Below the pieces are notes generated by a model. It searched no databases. It was not told where the DNA came from and saw only the letters and a list, made by a program, of their open reading frames with translations. A DNA stretch of 14,074 nucleotides, taken from contig DAIOGN010000093.1 of NCBI GenBank assembly GCA_036745245.1, positions 1-14,074 on the forward strand, read 5' to 3'. This DNA comes from DAIOGN01 sp036745245 (lineage in GTDB: Bacteria > Zixibacteria > MSB-5A5 > JAUVRN01). The stretch's first letter is position 1, and the number at the start of each line of letters is the position of its first letter. A program made the position numbers and the translations under genes. Below, piece by piece: positions 12,929 through 14,074 of the stretch.

Positions 12929-14074
12929 TCAACCAATGCAATCGACGGCCATGGGACTGTCGTCACAGATGTCGCAGATCGACCCCCCGCGTAGGAAAAC
13001 ATAGTTCACCAGGTTGATGATGTCTCCTGAGGTCACGGCTCCGCTGCAGTTGTTATCCCCGTTGGCTTCGCAGGGCACAAACGTGGGACCGCTTTTGAAA
13101 ACGTAGTTAACGAGCGTAATGATGTCCGCCGAGGTGATCGTGTTGGAACCGTTCACGTCTCCCGCACGCACGATCAAACACCCTTCCACCGTACAGTTTG
13201 CCGAGCAGCCATCGAGCGGGTCGTTGTTTCCGTCGTCGCATTCTTCGCCCAGCTCCAGGTTGCCGTCGCCGCAGGTGTGCTCGTACTGGCAATTCGCGTC
13301 GCAGCCGTCGCCGCCGGTCCGATTGCCGTCTTCGCATTCCTCTGGGGAGACGATCACGCCGTCGTTGCAGACGGGCCCGAAGGCGCACTGGTTGTTGCAG
13401 CCGTCGGCGGGGTCGCTGTTGCCGTCGTCGCACGGCTCGGGATACTCAACCACTCCATTGCCGCACACAGCAGGCTCGAGCGAACACAGCGGATCGCAGC
13501 CATCTCCAGCCACCAGGTTGCCGTCATCGCAGGTTTCGGGGTACTCCACATTGCCGTTACCGCAGTCGGCCGCCGGGCCTTGAATCTGACAGCACGAGTC
13601 GCAGCCGTCGCCCGACACAAAGTTGCTGTCGTCGCAGACTTCACCGGGCTCAAGCACGCCGTTTCCACACCAGCGTTCGCCCCGAATGGAGAGCGTTGTC
13701 ACGCGCAGTGCGTTTGCCTCTGTCTGGTACAGACGCCCGCCCACCACGGTCAGGCCCAGGGGAGTGGAGGGCTGCGGCAAAGTATCGATCGGCGCCCAGG
13801 CTGCGGGGTTCTCCACATCGTACAGGCGCAGGCCGGAGGACTGGACGGCCACGTACAGATAACGGTTTTGTCGCGCCACAGCCCTGACATTGAGGCCTGT
13901 GACCTCAAAGATGTTCACGAGGGATCCCGAAGGAGTCAGCCGCAAGCTCCCTACTCCTCCCAGGCCGGCTGCCACGTACACGGTGTCTCCCTTCACCTCA
14001 AGGTCCTGGACGCTTCCGGCGGACGTGTGATTTCCGATCACCTGGGGCGCCACCGGATTGGAAATGTCGACCAC
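12929..14074 (-). CDS. LVIVD-repeat, Cys-rich (DUF4215) and dockerin-like protein, 5' end off the window
   Basis: The 381 visible residues are the C-terminal part; the frame is open at the right edge and begins inside an LVIVD unit (VVDISNPVAPQVIG). About three and a half propeller units follow (SSGLRLYDVENPAAWAPIDT). From residue 136 there are five Cys-rich repeats of the Myxococcus type (CGNGVLEPGEVCDDSN, CGNGNVEYPETCDDGN, CGDGNLELGEECDDGN), which bear regularly spaced cysteines expected to form disulphides outside the cell. Residues 305-381 are the dockerin-like pair (GDVNGSN, GDNNCSG, CDICDD) ending VDCIG. It aligns along its whole visible length with the downstream gene, so the two arose by tandem duplication. 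The stop (12929-12931) is 46 bases before the next start, with no hairpin between. The promoter is beyond the window. Confidence 0.92.
   Translation of the reverse strand: MVDISNPVAPQVIGNHTSAGSVQDLEVKGDTVYVAAGLGGVGSLRLTPSGSLVNIFEVTGLNVRAVARQNRYLYVAVQSSGLRLYDVENPAAWAPIDTLPQPSTPLGLTVVGGRLYQTEANALRVTTLSIRGERWCGNGVLEPGEVCDDSNFVSGDGCDSCCQIQGPAADCGNGNVEYPETCDDGNLVAGDGCDPLCSLEPAVCGNGVVEYPEPCDDGNSDPADGCNNQCAFGPVCNDGVIVSPEECEDGNRTGGDGCDANCQYEHTCGDGNLELGEECDDGNNDPLDGCSANCTVEGCLIVRAGDVNGSNTITSADIITLVNYVFKSGPTFVPCEANGDNNCSGAVTSGDIINLVNYVFLRGGSICDICDDSPMAVDCIG

Noticed and set aside
4160..14074. A cellulosome locus
   Set aside because: Dockerin-like tails are present, but no cohesin, scaffoldin, carbohydrate-binding module or glycoside hydrolase is visible, so only a dockerin-like domain is claimed.

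Overview
The window reads as a chromosomal fragment of an uncultured, moderately GC-rich, double-membraned bacterium. The best guess is a lineage in or near the FCB superphylum (Eisenbacteria, Zixibacteria or similar). That guess rests on a PorV/PorQ-type outer-membrane barrel, an LptE-type lipoprotein, and large secreted proteins built from beta-propeller repeats with a C-terminal dockerin-like tail. It is inference from gene content, not from a marker gene. A run of ten Ns at 10130-10139 is a scaffold gap, so the order and distance of what lies either side of it is not proven.

Region 1 (1-3354, + strand) is a tightly packed five-gene run: the C-terminal part of imidazolonepropionase (hutI), an LptE-like lipoprotein, a PorV/PorQ-family barrel, a small lipoprotein and a DinB-like protein. 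Each gene starts inside or on the stop codon of the one before, so they are almost certainly co-transcribed and translationally coupled. The lptE-like gene appears to start at a rare CTG codon. Three of the five products are predicted for the cell envelope.

Region 2 (3355-4159) holds two serine tRNA genes, tRNA-Ser(UGA) and tRNA-Ser(GCU), separated by two GC-rich inverted repeats, and then about 520 bases without a convincing gene. A 50-bp sequence beginning at the last base of the second tRNA recurs in direct orientation, 80% identical, at 9991-10040. The two copies bracket the next two genes and look like remnants of mobile-element ends or integration sites.

Region 3 (4160-9921, + strand) carries two paralogous secreted proteins. 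Each has a signal peptide, a conserved 70-residue N-terminal block, 13 or 14 Kelch-like repeats of about 46 residues, and a C-terminal dockerin-like domain. The first also carries a calcium-binding thrombospondin type 3 stretch between the repeats and the tail.

Region 4 (10140-14074, - strand) carries two tandem paralogues of another design: LVIVD beta-propeller repeats, five consecutive Myxococcus-type Cys-rich (DUF4215) repeats, then the same dockerin-like tail. The upstream copy runs off the right edge and the downstream copy ends in the gap.

The common thread of regions 3 and 4 is the tail. All four surface proteins end in a two-repeat dockerin-like domain with the same conserved cysteines, which suggests a shared export, docking or anchoring route.
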